Positions 8,708-18,250 of a stretch of 64,000 nucleotides of DNA are shown here, piece after piece. The stretch spans positions 2,415,792-2,479,791 of the forward strand of contig CH672415.1 of the NCBI GenBank assembly GCA_000153145.1. The letters are read 5' to 3'. The DNA is from a marine actinobacterium PHSC20C1. GTDB taxonomy: Bacteria; Actinomycetota; Actinomycetes; Actinomycetales; Microbacteriaceae. A program made the position numbers and the translations under genes. Below the pieces are notes generated by a model that saw nothing but the letters and a program-made list of their open reading frames with translations, was not told the origin of the DNA and did no database searches. Within the stretch, counting starts at the first letter, position 1; every line of letters begins with the position of its first letter.

Positions 8708-10849
8708 GTGGTTGCTGCCCTATATCGCCGATACCGGCCTGAGACATTTGCTGAACTCATCGGCCAGTCTCAAGTGACCGATCCGCTGCGTACAGCGTTG
8801 CGCACCGATCGTGTCAATCATGCCTATTTGTTTAGTGGACCCCGCGGTTGCGGAAAGACGACATCCGCTCGAATCCTTGCTCGCTGCCTCAACTGTGCCG
8901 AGGGCCCAACCGATACTCCGTGTGGTGTGTGTGCGTCGTGCGTTGAGCTTTCGCGAGACGGCGGCGGTTCTCTCGACGTTGTCGAAATCGACGCTGCAAG
9001 CCACAACGGTGTTGATGATGCCCGTGATCTGCGTGAGCGTGCCGTGTTTGCGCCAGCCCGCGATCGTTTCAAAATTTTCATCCTCGATGAAGCCCACATG
9101 GTTACTCCGCAAGGCTTCAACGCGATGCTCAAGATCGTTGAAGAACCACCAGAGCATGTGAAGTTTATTTTTGCGACGACAGAACCAGACAAGGTGATCG
9201 GCACGATTCGTTCGCGCACTCACCACTACCCGTTCCGCTTGGTGCCGCCGGCGCAGATGCTCGACTACGTTCAACAACTGTGCGAGAGCGAAAAGGTTGA
9301 AGTTGAGCCGGGAGTACTGCCGCTGGTTGTTAGGGCCGGTGGTGGGTCTGTGCGTGACACCCTCTCGCTCCTCGACCAACTGATTGCGGGCTCCGATACC
9401 CAAAAGGTTGGGTACGAGCGCGCGGTAGCACTGCTGGGATATACCCACGCTGAGCTGCTCGATGAAGTTATTGATGCCCTGGGCTCCAGTGATGCCGCTG
9501 CAGCGTTCTCATCAGTCGACCGGGTCATTCAAACCGGTCAAGATCCACGGCGATTTGTAGAAGACCTGCTCGAACGGATGCGCGACCTCATAGTTGTGGC
9601 GGCAACCGCAGACAAGGCGGCCTCCGTCTTGCGCGGCATACCCCAAGACCAGCTAGAACGCATGGCGCAGCAGGCACACACGCTTGGCGCAGCGGAATTA
9701 TCGCGAGCGGCTGACGTTATCAACGCCGCACTCTCAGAGATGACCGGGGCAACATCTCCCCGGTTGCACCTTGAGCTCATGATCGCTCGCATCCTCGTTC
9801 CTGCTAGCGACAACACTCAACGTGGGGCGCTCGCCCGTGTCGAAAGACTAGAGCGACGCATCGGAATCGAGGGCGAGGGATCGCTGTCGGTGGCCTCGGT
9901 GGCCTCCGTCCCCTCCGCAGCGCCCACGTCATCGGCGCCTCCAGCGGCACCTGCCGCCGCGGCCCCAACAGTTCGCGAAGCCACCGCTCCCCAAGCGGCG
10001 CCTGCCGCATCCGGTTCGGTGCTGTCGAGCCCGGCAGCAGCTCCGCGCACGACTCCGGTTTCAATTCAGCAGGTGAGAGACTCCTGGCCTGAGATTCTCG
10101 ATGTGGTTCAAAAGCTCAAGCGCACTGCCTGGATGGTTGTTTTCACCGCGAAGCCACTTGAACTTCGAGACGACAGAATCCTGGTTCTGTCATTCCCGAG
10201 CCAAAGAGATGTGGACGCACTTAAGGAGCGAAGCGCTCCCGGAGAAGGTGTTGGCGATTACCTCAAGAGAGCGTTCATTCACGTGCTCGGTTTTGCGCCA
10301 GCGCTAATGGCGAGAGTAGAAGGCACTTCTGCACCTGCACCTGCACCTGCTCCAGCTCCAGCACCTGCTCCGGCATCCTCGCCAGTACAGGAAGCATCTC
10401 GCCCGCACACTTCCTCTCCATCGTCGTCGCGATCCTCAACCCCGAGCGTTCCCGCAGTCGACGAGGGCCCTGAACCTGAGGAGCCTGCACCGGCCGAAGA
10501 TCGTGAGCCTGGTGGATGGGCAGTAGCAGCAATCCCCGAATCGGAGCCAGAACCAGAGTCTGATCCCTCGATGGCGCGCAGCGGTGCCGCCGCAGCGTTA
10601 GCGAAGCAGTCCGAAGCCCCCACAGCGAAACCAGCCTCCACAACCGGTGCAGCGGCATCCGCTTCACCACAAGCGAAAGCGCCGACGCCAACAGCTGCAC
10701 TCGACACTCGGCCATCGATTTCGGCGGCGGCGGCAAACATGGACCGTTCCCGTTATGGAGAGTCAGTGGTTCGTGAGCTACTAAATGCGACCTTCATTGA
10801 AGAAGAGCAGGTTGCTCCGCGAGTAACACCCCAGCCAAGAGACGAGTAA
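8708..10849 (+). CDS. dnaX: DNA polymerase III gamma/tau subunit
   Basis: Clamp-loader ATPase of the replicative polymerase. The 713-residue protein starts with the near-invariant ALYRRYRPETFAELIGQ. Walker A is GPRGCGKTTS. Four zinc cysteines lie in CLNC...CGVCASC, and Walker B is LDEAHMV. The sensor region reads SRT rather than the usual SRC. After about residue 390 the protein becomes a long Ala/Pro/Ser-rich linker, including an uninterrupted Ala-Pro repeat (encoded at about 10330-10374), with an inserted folded tau-like segment (about 455-540). GTG 8708 was chosen over 8663 because of family alignment and the leaderless promoter. recR follows after 3 bases, the usual pairing. Confidence 0.96.
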   Translation: MVAALYRRYRPETFAELIGQSQVTDPLRTALRTDRVNHAYLFSGPRGCGKTTSARILARCLNCAEGPTDTPCGVCASCVELSRDGGGSLDVVEIDAASHNGVDDARDLRERAVFAPARDRFKIFILDEAHMVTPQGFNAMLKIVEEPPEHVKFIFATTEPDKVIGTIRSRTHHYPFRLVPPAQMLDYVQQLCESEKVEVEPGVLPLVVRAGGGSVRDTLSLLDQLIAGSDTQKVGYERAVALLGYTHAELLDEVIDALGSSDAAAAFSSVDRVIQTGQDPRRFVEDLLERMRDLIVVAATADKAASVLRGIPQDQLERMAQQAHTLGAAELSRAADVINAALSEMTGATSPRLHLELMIARILVPASDNTQRGALARVERLERRIGIEGEGSLSVASVASVPSAAPTSSAPPAAPAAAAPTVREATAPQAAPAASGSVLSSPAAAPRTTPVSIQQVRDSWPEILDVVQKLKRTAWMVVFTAKPLELRDDRILVLSFPSQRDVDALKERSAPGEGVGDYLKRAFIHVLGFAPALMARVEGTSAPAPAPAPAPAPAPASSPVQEASRPHTSSPSSSRSSTPSVPAVDEGPEPEEPAPAEDREPGGWAVAAIPESEPEPESDPSMARSGAAAALAKQSEAPTAKPASTTGAAASASPQAKAPTPTAALDTRPSISAAAANMDRSRYGESVVRELLNATFIEEEQVAPRVTPQPRDE

Positions 10850-10852
10850 GCC

Positions 10853-11452
10853 GTGTACGACGGAATTGTTCAAGAACTGATCGACGAGCTCGGTCGTCTT
10901 CCGGGCATCGGCCCTAAGTCTGCCCAGCGCATTGCGTTCCACATCTTGCAGACCGAAAGTTTCGACGTTCGTCGGCTGGCTGAACTGCTGAATGACATTC
11001 GTGACAAAGTCCACTTCTGCGCGATCTGCGGCAACGTAACAGAACACGAGACGTGTTCGATTTGCCGTGACCCGCGTCGCTCTCCAGCATCCATTTGTGT
11101 TGTTGAAGAAGCCAAAGATGTCGTCGCCATCGAGCGCACTCGTGAATTTTCTGGCCTGTATCATGTACTTGGTGGAGCTATCAGCCCCATCGACGGAATC
11201 GGTCCAGACCAGCTGCGCATCAAGCAACTATTGGGCCGGTTGGCTGACGGTGTCGTCACAGAAGTCATCATCGCGACCGACCCCAATCTCGAAGGTGAAG
11301 CAACCGCTACCTATCTGACGCGGCTTCTGGTTCAGCCCAACCTTCGAATTTCGCGCCTCGCATCGGGTCTTCCGGTCGGCGGAGATTTGGAATACGCCGA
11401 CGAAGTCACACTGGGGCGGGCCTTCGAAGGCCGCCGAACAGTTGACCACTAG
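10853..11452 (+). CDS. recR: Recombination protein RecR
   Basis: Forms DNA-encircling rings and, with RecO and RecF, loads RecA at gaps. It has 199 residues. The helix-hairpin-helix [11 protein letters not shown] comes first, then a C4 zinc finger (CAIC...CSIC), then a Toprim domain starting ICVVEEAKD. The GTG start lies 3 bases after the dnaX stop, so the two are co-transcribed as in many bacteria. Confidence 0.97.
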   Translation: MYDGIVQELIDELGRLPGIGPKSAQRIAFHILQTESFDVRRLAELLNDIRDKVHFCAICGNVTEHETCSICRDPRRSPASICVVEEAKDVVAIERTREFSGLYHVLGGAISPIDGIGPDQLRIKQLLGRLADGVVTEVIIATDPNLEGEATATYLTRLLVQPNLRISRLASGLPVGGDLEYADEVTLGRAFEGRRTVDH

Positions 11453-11492
11453 ACCTTCCCGTAACGAACCAGCCGGGTACTGTACGCACCGT

Positions 11493-11498
11493 TAGACT
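11493..11498 (+). promoter_or_regulatory. -10 box of the lysC-asd operon
   Basis: TAGACT lies 47 bases before the lysC ATG. It predicts a leader of about 40 bases that includes a short GGGCA/TGCCC hairpin and the AGGAG ribosome-binding site at 11537-11541. No clear -35 is present. Confidence 0.45.
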
Positions 11499-11545
11499 CG
11501 CATTTTGGGCAGCACGTGCCCGCTAAACCCCGCTTCAGGAGAACA

Positions 11546-12811
11546 ATGAGCCTCATCGTTCAGAAGTTCGGTGGCTCATCCGTTGCCGACGCTGAGAGTG
11601 TCAAGCGTGTCGCAAAGCGCATCGTCGAGACCCGCAAAGCCGGACACGACGTCGTTGTAGTGGTGTCTGCCATGGGCGATACCACTGATGAACTTCTCGA
11701 CCTCGCCGAACAAGTCGTGCCCGTACCGACCGGCCGCGAGCTCGACATGCTGCTTACGGCAGGCGAGCGAATCTCTATGGCGCTCCTCGCAATGGCCATT
11801 AAAAGCTTGGGTGTTGACGCCCGCAGCTACACCGGAAGCCAAGCCGGCATGGTTACGGATGCCCAGCATGGTGCCGCGCGCATTGTTGAAGTTTCTCCCC
11901 GCCGGGTTCAAGAAGCTCTCGATGATGGTGCCGTCGCGATTGTTGCCGGATTCCAAGGCTTTAACCGCGGAACGGGGGATATTACAACTCTCGGCCGCGG
12001 AGGCTCCGACACGACCGCTGTTGCCCTCGCTGCTGCGCTCGGCGCTGAGACGTGTGAAATCTACACCGACGTCGACGGTGTTTTCACGGCCGACCCGCGA
12101 ATTGTTTCTTCTGCCCGCAAGGTCAACGTTGTGACATGTGAAGAGATGCTCGAGCTTGCTGCTGCAGGCGCAAAAGTACTTGATGTTCGTGCGGTGGAAT
12201 ATGCGCGCCGGCACGGGGTAACGATTCATGTGCGCTCGTCGTTCAATAACAACACGGGCACATTAGTGGTCAATCCGAAGGATGGAGAGAGCGTGGAAGA
12301 AGCAATCATCACAGGTGTTGCCTCCGATCTGAGCGAAGCAAAGATCACGGTGGTCGGAGTTCCCGACGTACCGGGTAAAGCTGCCCAGATCTTCACGATC
12401 GTGGCGTCGGCAAATGCCAACATCGACATGATCGTTCAGAACGTTTCGCTGGCATCCACGGGTCGCACTGATATTTCGTTCACTCTGAAGAAGTCGGATG
12501 CCGAAGATGTGCTCCGAGCGCTGACTTTCCATCAGGACGAGGTCGGTTTCGAGTCGCTGCAGCACGATGACCAGATCGGCAAGCTCTCGGTTGTTGGCGG
12601 CGGCATGCGAACAAATGCGGGAGTGTCTGCACGACTCTTCACGGCTCTGTTCGAGGCTGGAATCAACATGGAGATGATTTCTACCAGTGAGATTCGTATC
12701 TCAGTGGTTACTCGAGCCGATACGGTTGCAGAAGCAGTGCGGGTTGTTCACACCGCGTTCGGGCTTGATGGCGAAGAAGACGCAATCGTTCACGCAGGTA
12801 CCGGCCGCTAA
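11546..12811 (+). CDS. lysC: Aspartate kinase
   Basis: First step of the aspartate family pathway (Lys, Thr, Met). It has 421 residues: an amino-acid kinase domain (VQKFGGSSVAD at 5-15; GRGGSDTTAVALA) and two ACT domains from about 265 on, which mediate feedback inhibition. ATG 11546 has AGGAG just upstream; an in-frame ATG at 11516 does not. An internal GTG at codon 250 with its own Shine-Dalgarno predicts a separate 172-residue regulatory subunit, as described for Corynebacterium and Bacillus aspartokinases. asd follows 66 bases later. Confidence 0.97.
   Translation: MSLIVQKFGGSSVADAESVKRVAKRIVETRKAGHDVVVVVSAMGDTTDELLDLAEQVVPVPTGRELDMLLTAGERISMALLAMAIKSLGVDARSYTGSQAGMVTDAQHGAARIVEVSPRRVQEALDDGAVAIVAGFQGFNRGTGDITTLGRGGSDTTAVALAAALGAETCEIYTDVDGVFTADPRIVSSARKVNVVTCEEMLELAAAGAKVLDVRAVEYARRHGVTIHVRSSFNNNTGTLVVNPKDGESVEEAIITGVASDLSEAKITVVGVPDVPGKAAQIFTIVASANANIDMIVQNVSLASTGRTDISFTLKKSDAEDVLRALTFHQDEVGFESLQHDDQIGKLSVVGGGMRTNAGVSARLFTALFEAGINMEMISTSEIRISVVTRADTVAEAVRVVHTAFGLDGEEDAIVHAGTGR
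12284..12295 (+). promoter_or_regulatory. Internal ribosome-binding site and GTG for lysC beta subunit
   Basis: GGAGAG at 12284-12289 lies three bases before an in-frame GTG at 12293-12295. This encodes a product starting VEEAIITGVA, matching the start of the Corynebacterium aspartokinase beta subunit as I recall it, with the same length of 172 residues. Confidence 0.6.
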
Positions 12812-12865
12812 TCGGCCAATCTTTGTTCACGGTTCGCCGCGATTGCGGCGAACACTGAGTTGTAG

Positions 12866-13942
<1,077 letters not shown>

Positions 13943-13982
13943 CAGGAGCGATCTCCTGCCACTGCCGTAAAGAACTCGCTAG

Positions 13983-14672
13983 ATGAGGTTCGACGCTTTC
14001 GCTCGCACCATCGTGGCTTCTGTGGTGGTCGCGGCTACGCTCGGACTCGCAGCGTGCTCAAGCATCGCCGTTTCGGAAGAGCCGCTCTTTGTTGCGGCCG
14101 CTGAATCTGATGGTCCACGAGTCGCTTTCTATGGCGATTCCTATACCCGCGGAACCGGGGCTTCGAGCCAGGCTTCGCGGTGGTCGACCGTTCTGAGTAC
14201 CGAGAATGGCTGGAGCGAATTCAATCCGAGCGTCAGCGGCTTGGGTTTTATGAGAAATCGCACGCTATTTGGTCAAGGTGATCTTCCCAGTCTCATCATC
14301 GCCGACCATCCGGACGTGGTCATCGTGACAATGGGGCTCAACGACAACTTCACTTTTGACGCCTTCGCAGACGAACTTCCCGGTCAAATCTTGAGCGATC
14401 TCTCTCGACTTTCGACAGAGCTACCGAATGCCCGGCTCGTTGTCGTAGAGCCGTTTTGGTATAAGTCGGAACGCCCGGCTTCCGTCGAGGCGATCATCTC
14501 TTGGGTGCGTAGTGCAGCGCTAGAAGTCGATGCCGATTACGTTCCCGCCGCCTCCTATTGGTTGGCAGGGCATCCTGAATGGATGTCCAGCGACAACCTT
14601 CATCCGAATGATGCTGGTTATGCAGCGATTGCCGCAGAGATGGATCAGGCCCTCCGCGCTTTGGGCCTCTGA
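13983..14672 (+). CDS. SGNH/GDSL hydrolase lipoprotein, copy 1
   Basis: Predicted surface lipoprotein esterase. The 229-residue protein has a signal peptide ending in the lipobox LAAC with Cys25. The SGNH blocks are visible: FYGDSYTRG (nucleophile Ser), MGLNDNF (Asn block) and DNLHPNDAGY (Asp and His). It is closely similar along its length to the next gene, so this is a recent tandem duplication. No clear ribosome-binding site is visible. The substrate is unknown; an O-acyl group on cell-envelope polymers is plausible. Confidence 0.88.
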   Translation: MRFDAFARTIVASVVVAATLGLAACSSIAVSEEPLFVAAAESDGPRVAFYGDSYTRGTGASSQASRWSTVLSTENGWSEFNPSVSGLGFMRNRTLFGQGDLPSLIIADHPDVVIVTMGLNDNFTFDAFADELPGQILSDLSRLSTELPNARLVVVEPFWYKSERPASVEAIISWVRSAALEVDADYVPAASYWLAGHPEWMSSDNLHPNDAGYAAIAAEMDQALRALGL

Positions 14673-14739
14673 CGGCCACTGTGTGCAGTCGCAAGGCAAC
14701 TAAGGCAATCGTTCGGAACGCCCGCACCGAACTCCTGAC

Positions 14740-15411
14740 ATGAAATTCGATTCCGTAGCGCGCATCATTGCAGCGACCGTTGTAGTCGCGGCATCGTTCA
14801 GTCTCTCCGCTTGCAGTGCGGTAGAGCCTGCGGATGACCGTGATCCTGATGCGGTGCGCGTTGCGTTTTACGGCGACTCTTATACGCTCGGCACCGGCGC
14901 CTCCGCGGTGGAAAACCGCTGGTCGACAGTGATCAGCGAGCAACGCTCGTGGAGCGAATTCAATCCAAGTGTCAACGGGCTGGGCTTTATCAATAACCGC
15001 AGCTCTTTCGCCGATAATGACCTGCCAGGGCTGATCATTGCGGATAAGCCAGACATCGTAATTGTGACCATGGGTCTCAATGACAATTTCAGTTTCGATT
15101 CACGGGCCGACGACATCCGTGCGCAGATCGCTGACGACTTTGGGCGGCTGACTGCGGCGCTTCCGGATGCCCGATTCATTGTGGTTGAGCCGTTTTGGTA
15201 CACGGATGAGCGACCAGCCTCCGTCGGCAAGATCATTTCGTGGGTGAAGGATGCTGCCGATGCAATCGACGCCGATTACATTCCCGATGCCTCACACTGG
15301 ATCGAGGGACACCCGGAGTGGATGGCTAGCGACGGACTGCACCCGAATGACCTCGGCTACGACGCGATCGCAACTCAGATGGATCAGGCTCTTCGCACTT
15401 TGGGCCTCTAG
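14740..15411 (+). CDS. SGNH/GDSL hydrolase lipoprotein, copy 2
   Basis: Paralogue of the preceding gene, 223 residues. Lipobox LSAC has Cys25 at the same position. The catalytic blocks are FYGDSYTLG, MGLNDNF and DGLHPNDLGY. The two copies differ mainly in the region just after the lipidated cysteine and at surface positions, with all active-site blocks conserved, so both should be active. mqo follows after only 20 bases, so partial co-transcription is possible. Confidence 0.88.
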   Translation: MKFDSVARIIAATVVVAASFSLSACSAVEPADDRDPDAVRVAFYGDSYTLGTGASAVENRWSTVISEQRSWSEFNPSVNGLGFINNRSSFADNDLPGLIIADKPDIVIVTMGLNDNFSFDSRADDIRAQIADDFGRLTAALPDARFIVVEPFWYTDERPASVGKIISWVKDAADAIDADYIPDASHWIEGHPEWMASDGLHPNDLGYDAIATQMDQALRTLGL

Positions 15412-15431
15412 CAGCCCACTAAAGTGGAGTT

Positions 15432-16907
15432 GTGAATAAAACCGTCGACGTCGCGCTTATCGGCGGCGGAATCATGAGTGCCACGCTGGGAACGCTGCTG
15501 AAGAAGTTGCAGCCGGACTGGGATATCCAGATTTTCGAGCGTTTGGGCGATCTAGCTCAAGAGAGCTCGAACCCCTGGAACAACGCTGGTACCGGGCATT
15601 CCGCGCTGTGCGAACTCAATTACACTCCGCAGAATAGCGATGGCTCGATCGAGATTTCGAGCGCAGTCAAGGTTAACGAGCAATTCCAGGTGTCGCGCCA
15701 GTTCTGGTCTCACCTCGTGAGCGAAGGCGCACTGCCCGAGCCGAGTTCGTTCATTAACCCCACCCCGCACATGAGCTTTGTGTGGGGCGAGACGAACGTC
15801 GAGTACCTGCGCAAACGTTTCGAAGCGTTGAAAGATCACCCCCTTTTTGCCGGCATGGAATACAGTGAGGACCCCGCGGTTATTCATGGCTGGGCTCCGC
15901 TCATGATGCCGGGCCGGCTCAAGGCTGAGGCGGTTGCAGCCACCTATATTCCTTCAGGTACCGACGTCGATTTCGGTGCGCTTTCCCATTTCATGGTCGA
16001 CACTCTGGTCGAGTCAGGTGCACAGCTCAACACGGGCATCCGCGTTGCGAACCTCAAGCGTCACGGTGACGGCTCGTGGAAGCTAAAGCTTCGCCACGAT
16101 ATCGGTGAGACGCCGGTGGAGCCGGTCACCGCCCGCTTCGTATTCGTTGGCGCCGGCGGCTATGCGCTCAACCTGTTGCAGAAGTCCGGCATCAAGGAGA
16201 TCCGCGGTTTTGGCGGATTCCCCGTTAGCGGCGAATTCTTGCGCACCGATAACCCTGAGGTTGTTGCGGCGCACAGTGCAAAGGTTTATGGAAAGGCGGC
16301 AGTAGGTTCGCCTCCCATGTCTGTTCCCCACCTCGACCTTCGTGTTGTCGAAGGCCAGGGCAGTCTAATGTTTGGCCCGTATGCGGGATTCAGCCCCAAG
16401 TTCTTAAAGACGGGTTCCGTCTTAGACTTGTTCGCCTCGATTCGTTGGCACAACTTGCTCCCCATGGTTGCTGCGGGCCTCAGCAATCTGTCGCTCGTGA
16501 AGTATCTGATCGGGCAGTTGATGGCGAGCCCTGAAACGAAGTTTGCTGAGCTCAAGAACTTTGTTCCCAACGCGAAGCCCGAAGACTGGTACCGCATTAC
16601 TGCTGGACAGCGGGTTCAGGTCATGAAGAAGCATCCGAAGAAGATCGGTGTGTTGCAGTTCGGCACAGAGGTCGTATCGTCCGCTGACGGCAGTATCGCT
16701 GGTCTCTTAGGGGCGTCGCCTGGGGCTTCTACCGCGGTTCCGATCATGCTCGGACTAGTAGAGAAGTGCTTCCCAGACCGCATGGATGACTGGCGCCCGA
16801 AGATCAAAGAGATGATCCCGAGCTTCGGGCAGCAGCTTTCAGATTCGCCGAAGTTAGCTAAAGAGACGTTGAAGCGCACTGCGAAGACGTTGAAGATCCA
16901 CCCCTAA
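15432..16907 (+). CDS. mqo: Malate:quinone oxidoreductase
   Basis: Membrane-associated FAD enzyme that oxidises malate to oxaloacetate and reduces quinone in the citric acid cycle. It has 491 residues. The dinucleotide-binding motif IGGGIMSATLG lies near the N-terminus, followed by the family-typical NPWNNAGTGHSALCELNYTP region cut around position 50. GGAG precedes the GTG start by a few bases. The gene suggests that this step is quinone-linked here, as in other actinobacteria. Confidence 0.97.
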   Translation: MNKTVDVALIGGGIMSATLGTLLKKLQPDWDIQIFERLGDLAQESSNPWNNAGTGHSALCELNYTPQNSDGSIEISSAVKVNEQFQVSRQFWSHLVSEGALPEPSSFINPTPHMSFVWGETNVEYLRKRFEALKDHPLFAGMEYSEDPAVIHGWAPLMMPGRLKAEAVAATYIPSGTDVDFGALSHFMVDTLVESGAQLNTGIRVANLKRHGDGSWKLKLRHDIGETPVEPVTARFVFVGAGGYALNLLQKSGIKEIRGFGGFPVSGEFLRTDNPEVVAAHSAKVYGKAAVGSPPMSVPHLDLRVVEGQGSLMFGPYAGFSPKFLKTGSVLDLFASIRWHNLLPMVAAGLSNLSLVKYLIGQLMASPETKFAELKNFVPNAKPEDWYRITAGQRVQVMKKHPKKIGVLQFGTEVVSSADGSIAGLLGASPGASTAVPIMLGLVEKCFPDRMDDWRPKIKEMIPSFGQQLSDSPKLAKETLKRTAKTLKIHP

Positions 16908-16942
16908 GAGGGCGTTCAAGCGTCGCACTATTGCGCCAGCTA

Positions 16943-16992
16943 CACGTACCCCGATAATGGGGTACGTGACGTACCCCGATTACTGTCATACT
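16943..16992 (+). promoter_or_regulatory. Operator with three CGTACCCC half-sites and candidate promoter
   Basis: A perfect 26-bp inverted repeat (16943-16968; CACGTACCCC and GGGGTACGTG around GATAAT) is followed at once by another direct copy of CGTACCCC (16970-16977). The half-sites are therefore arranged forward, reverse, forward. A candidate promoter, CGTGAC (16965-16970), 16 bases, CATACT (16987-16992), overlaps the repeat. The site lies 38 bases before the histidine-kinase operon. It may bind that operon's own LuxR-type regulator. A terminator role for mqo is less likely because no T-run follows. Confidence 0.55.
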
Positions 16993-17029
16993 GTATGGAC
17001 TGCAGCACAACGGTGAAGGGGGAGCGCGC

Positions 17030-18250
17030 ATGTCTATTGGCTTGCCCGCCCACCTGCGCAAAGAGAGCGTAAGCCGGGCGTTTGCGCGCGCAATTAATAC
17101 TGTTGCGCTTGTGTGTTTTACTTTGGCGCTGGCGAGTGTGCTGAGTCTGGATGCCGGCGATAGCAGTATCGCGTTGTGGCCTGCGGCTCTCGCGATTGTT
17201 CCGATGCTCATCACGGTAGGGCTTGTCCACCGCTATCGCACGACGTTCTTTACGGTGGCTCACATTGTGATCGGCGGTCCAGCGATTTATTGGTTCTCGC
17301 TTACCGTGCTTTCAGAGATACAGCCGCTAGGAGCGGCTGGGCAATATCTCATTACGCTGACCACAATCGCACTCATGCTCATCGGCGGTTCGGGCAAGAC
17401 CATGGTGTGGAGCATAGTGTGGTGCACAATCGGGCTCATCGTCGCCGAAGGGGCAGTTTCCTTGGCGGCGTGGCAATTGGTTGGCCACTCGGTTGTTCCT
17501 CGAAGTGTGTTCGCTATTTATGCTGTCGTGATCCTTGTTCTTCTGACTCTGAGACTGAGCCAGCGAGGAGTGCGTCGAGTGCAGTCGAGCCTGCATCGTG
17601 CGGCTAGAGACGACGAGCTTGCCAACCTCCGTTACGGGATCGAGGCAACCTCTGCAGCGGTCATGCACGACACAGTGCTCGGTCACCTCGCGGCGATTGC
17701 TCATGCGCCCTATGGTGCTATGAGCGCTCAGCTTCAGCGTGAAATACAGCGCGACCTTGAAGTAATCGTGGGGGAGGAGTGGCTGTCTGAGTCTGTGAGC
17801 ATCAGCAAAGAGAGCTCACAGGGCGATTGGCAAACGAGCGCTCTCATGGTGGCAATCACTGAAGCTCGAGCGAAGGATCTTGTCGTTGAAGTGACCGGTG
17901 ATTTGTCGGCGCTTTCTCGGCTGGATGCCACAGGCGCGGCCGCACTCGGACCCGCGGTAAAGCAATGTCTTGTGAATGTGATCAAGCACTCAGGAACTAT
18001 GCGGGCGGAGGTCGCAATATTTGCGTCGGCGGACGAAGTAAGCGTGCTCGTTGTTGATGCAGGAAAAGGTTTCGACGAGGCAGAGACGGGAGCCGACCGA
18101 CTTGGTCTTCGGCAGTCGGTTCGTCGCCGGATTGAACTTGTCGCTGGCACGGTGCAGGTGTGGTCTACCCCAGGGCTTGGCACTTCAGTGATGATTCGTG
18201 TTCCCGCCAATGCGCCAGAACCTGCCGTGTCGACGGGTGGGAGCGAATGA
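17030..18250 (+). CDS. Membrane sensor histidine kinase (NarX/DesK-like)
   Basis: Protein of 406 residues with about six membrane segments in the first 175 residues. A coiled dimerisation region carries the phospho-acceptor H-box MHDTVLGHL (His213). The HATPase domain has N-box Asn316 (CLVNVIKHSG), the DAGKGFD loop (343-349) and a final GLGTSV box. The large periplasmic sensor domain typical of many kinases is absent, so the signal is probably sensed within the membrane. GGGGGAG precedes the ATG. The next gene overlaps by 4 bases. Confidence 0.88.
   Translation: MSIGLPAHLRKESVSRAFARAINTVALVCFTLALASVLSLDAGDSSIALWPAALAIVPMLITVGLVHRYRTTFFTVAHIVIGGPAIYWFSLTVLSEIQPLGAAGQYLITLTTIALMLIGGSGKTMVWSIVWCTIGLIVAEGAVSLAAWQLVGHSVVPRSVFAIYAVVILVLLTLRLSQRGVRRVQSSLHRAARDDELANLRYGIEATSAAVMHDTVLGHLAAIAHAPYGAMSAQLQREIQRDLEVIVGEEWLSESVSISKESSQGDWQTSALMVAITEARAKDLVVEVTGDLSALSRLDATGAAALGPAVKQCLVNVIKHSGTMRAEVAIFASADEVSVLVVDAGKGFDEAETGADRLGLRQSVRRRIELVAGTVQVWSTPGLGTSVMIRVPANAPEPAVSTGGSE

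Noticed and set aside
8433-8777. Plus-strand frame of 114 codons before dnaX
   Set aside because: It crosses the 12-bp hairpin, the dnaX promoter and the dnaX start in another frame, and has no family features.
10327-10380. Ala-Pro repeat DNA in dnaX as a possible phase-variable tract
   Set aside because: The repeats are codon-level and mixed (CCT, CCA, CCG), typical of a flexible linker, and changes would stay in frame.
16943-16968. CsoR-type copper site before the kinase operon
   Set aside because: TACCC and GGGTA are there, but the spacing is eight bases rather than five, and the third half-site extends to CGTACCCC; another regulator fits better.
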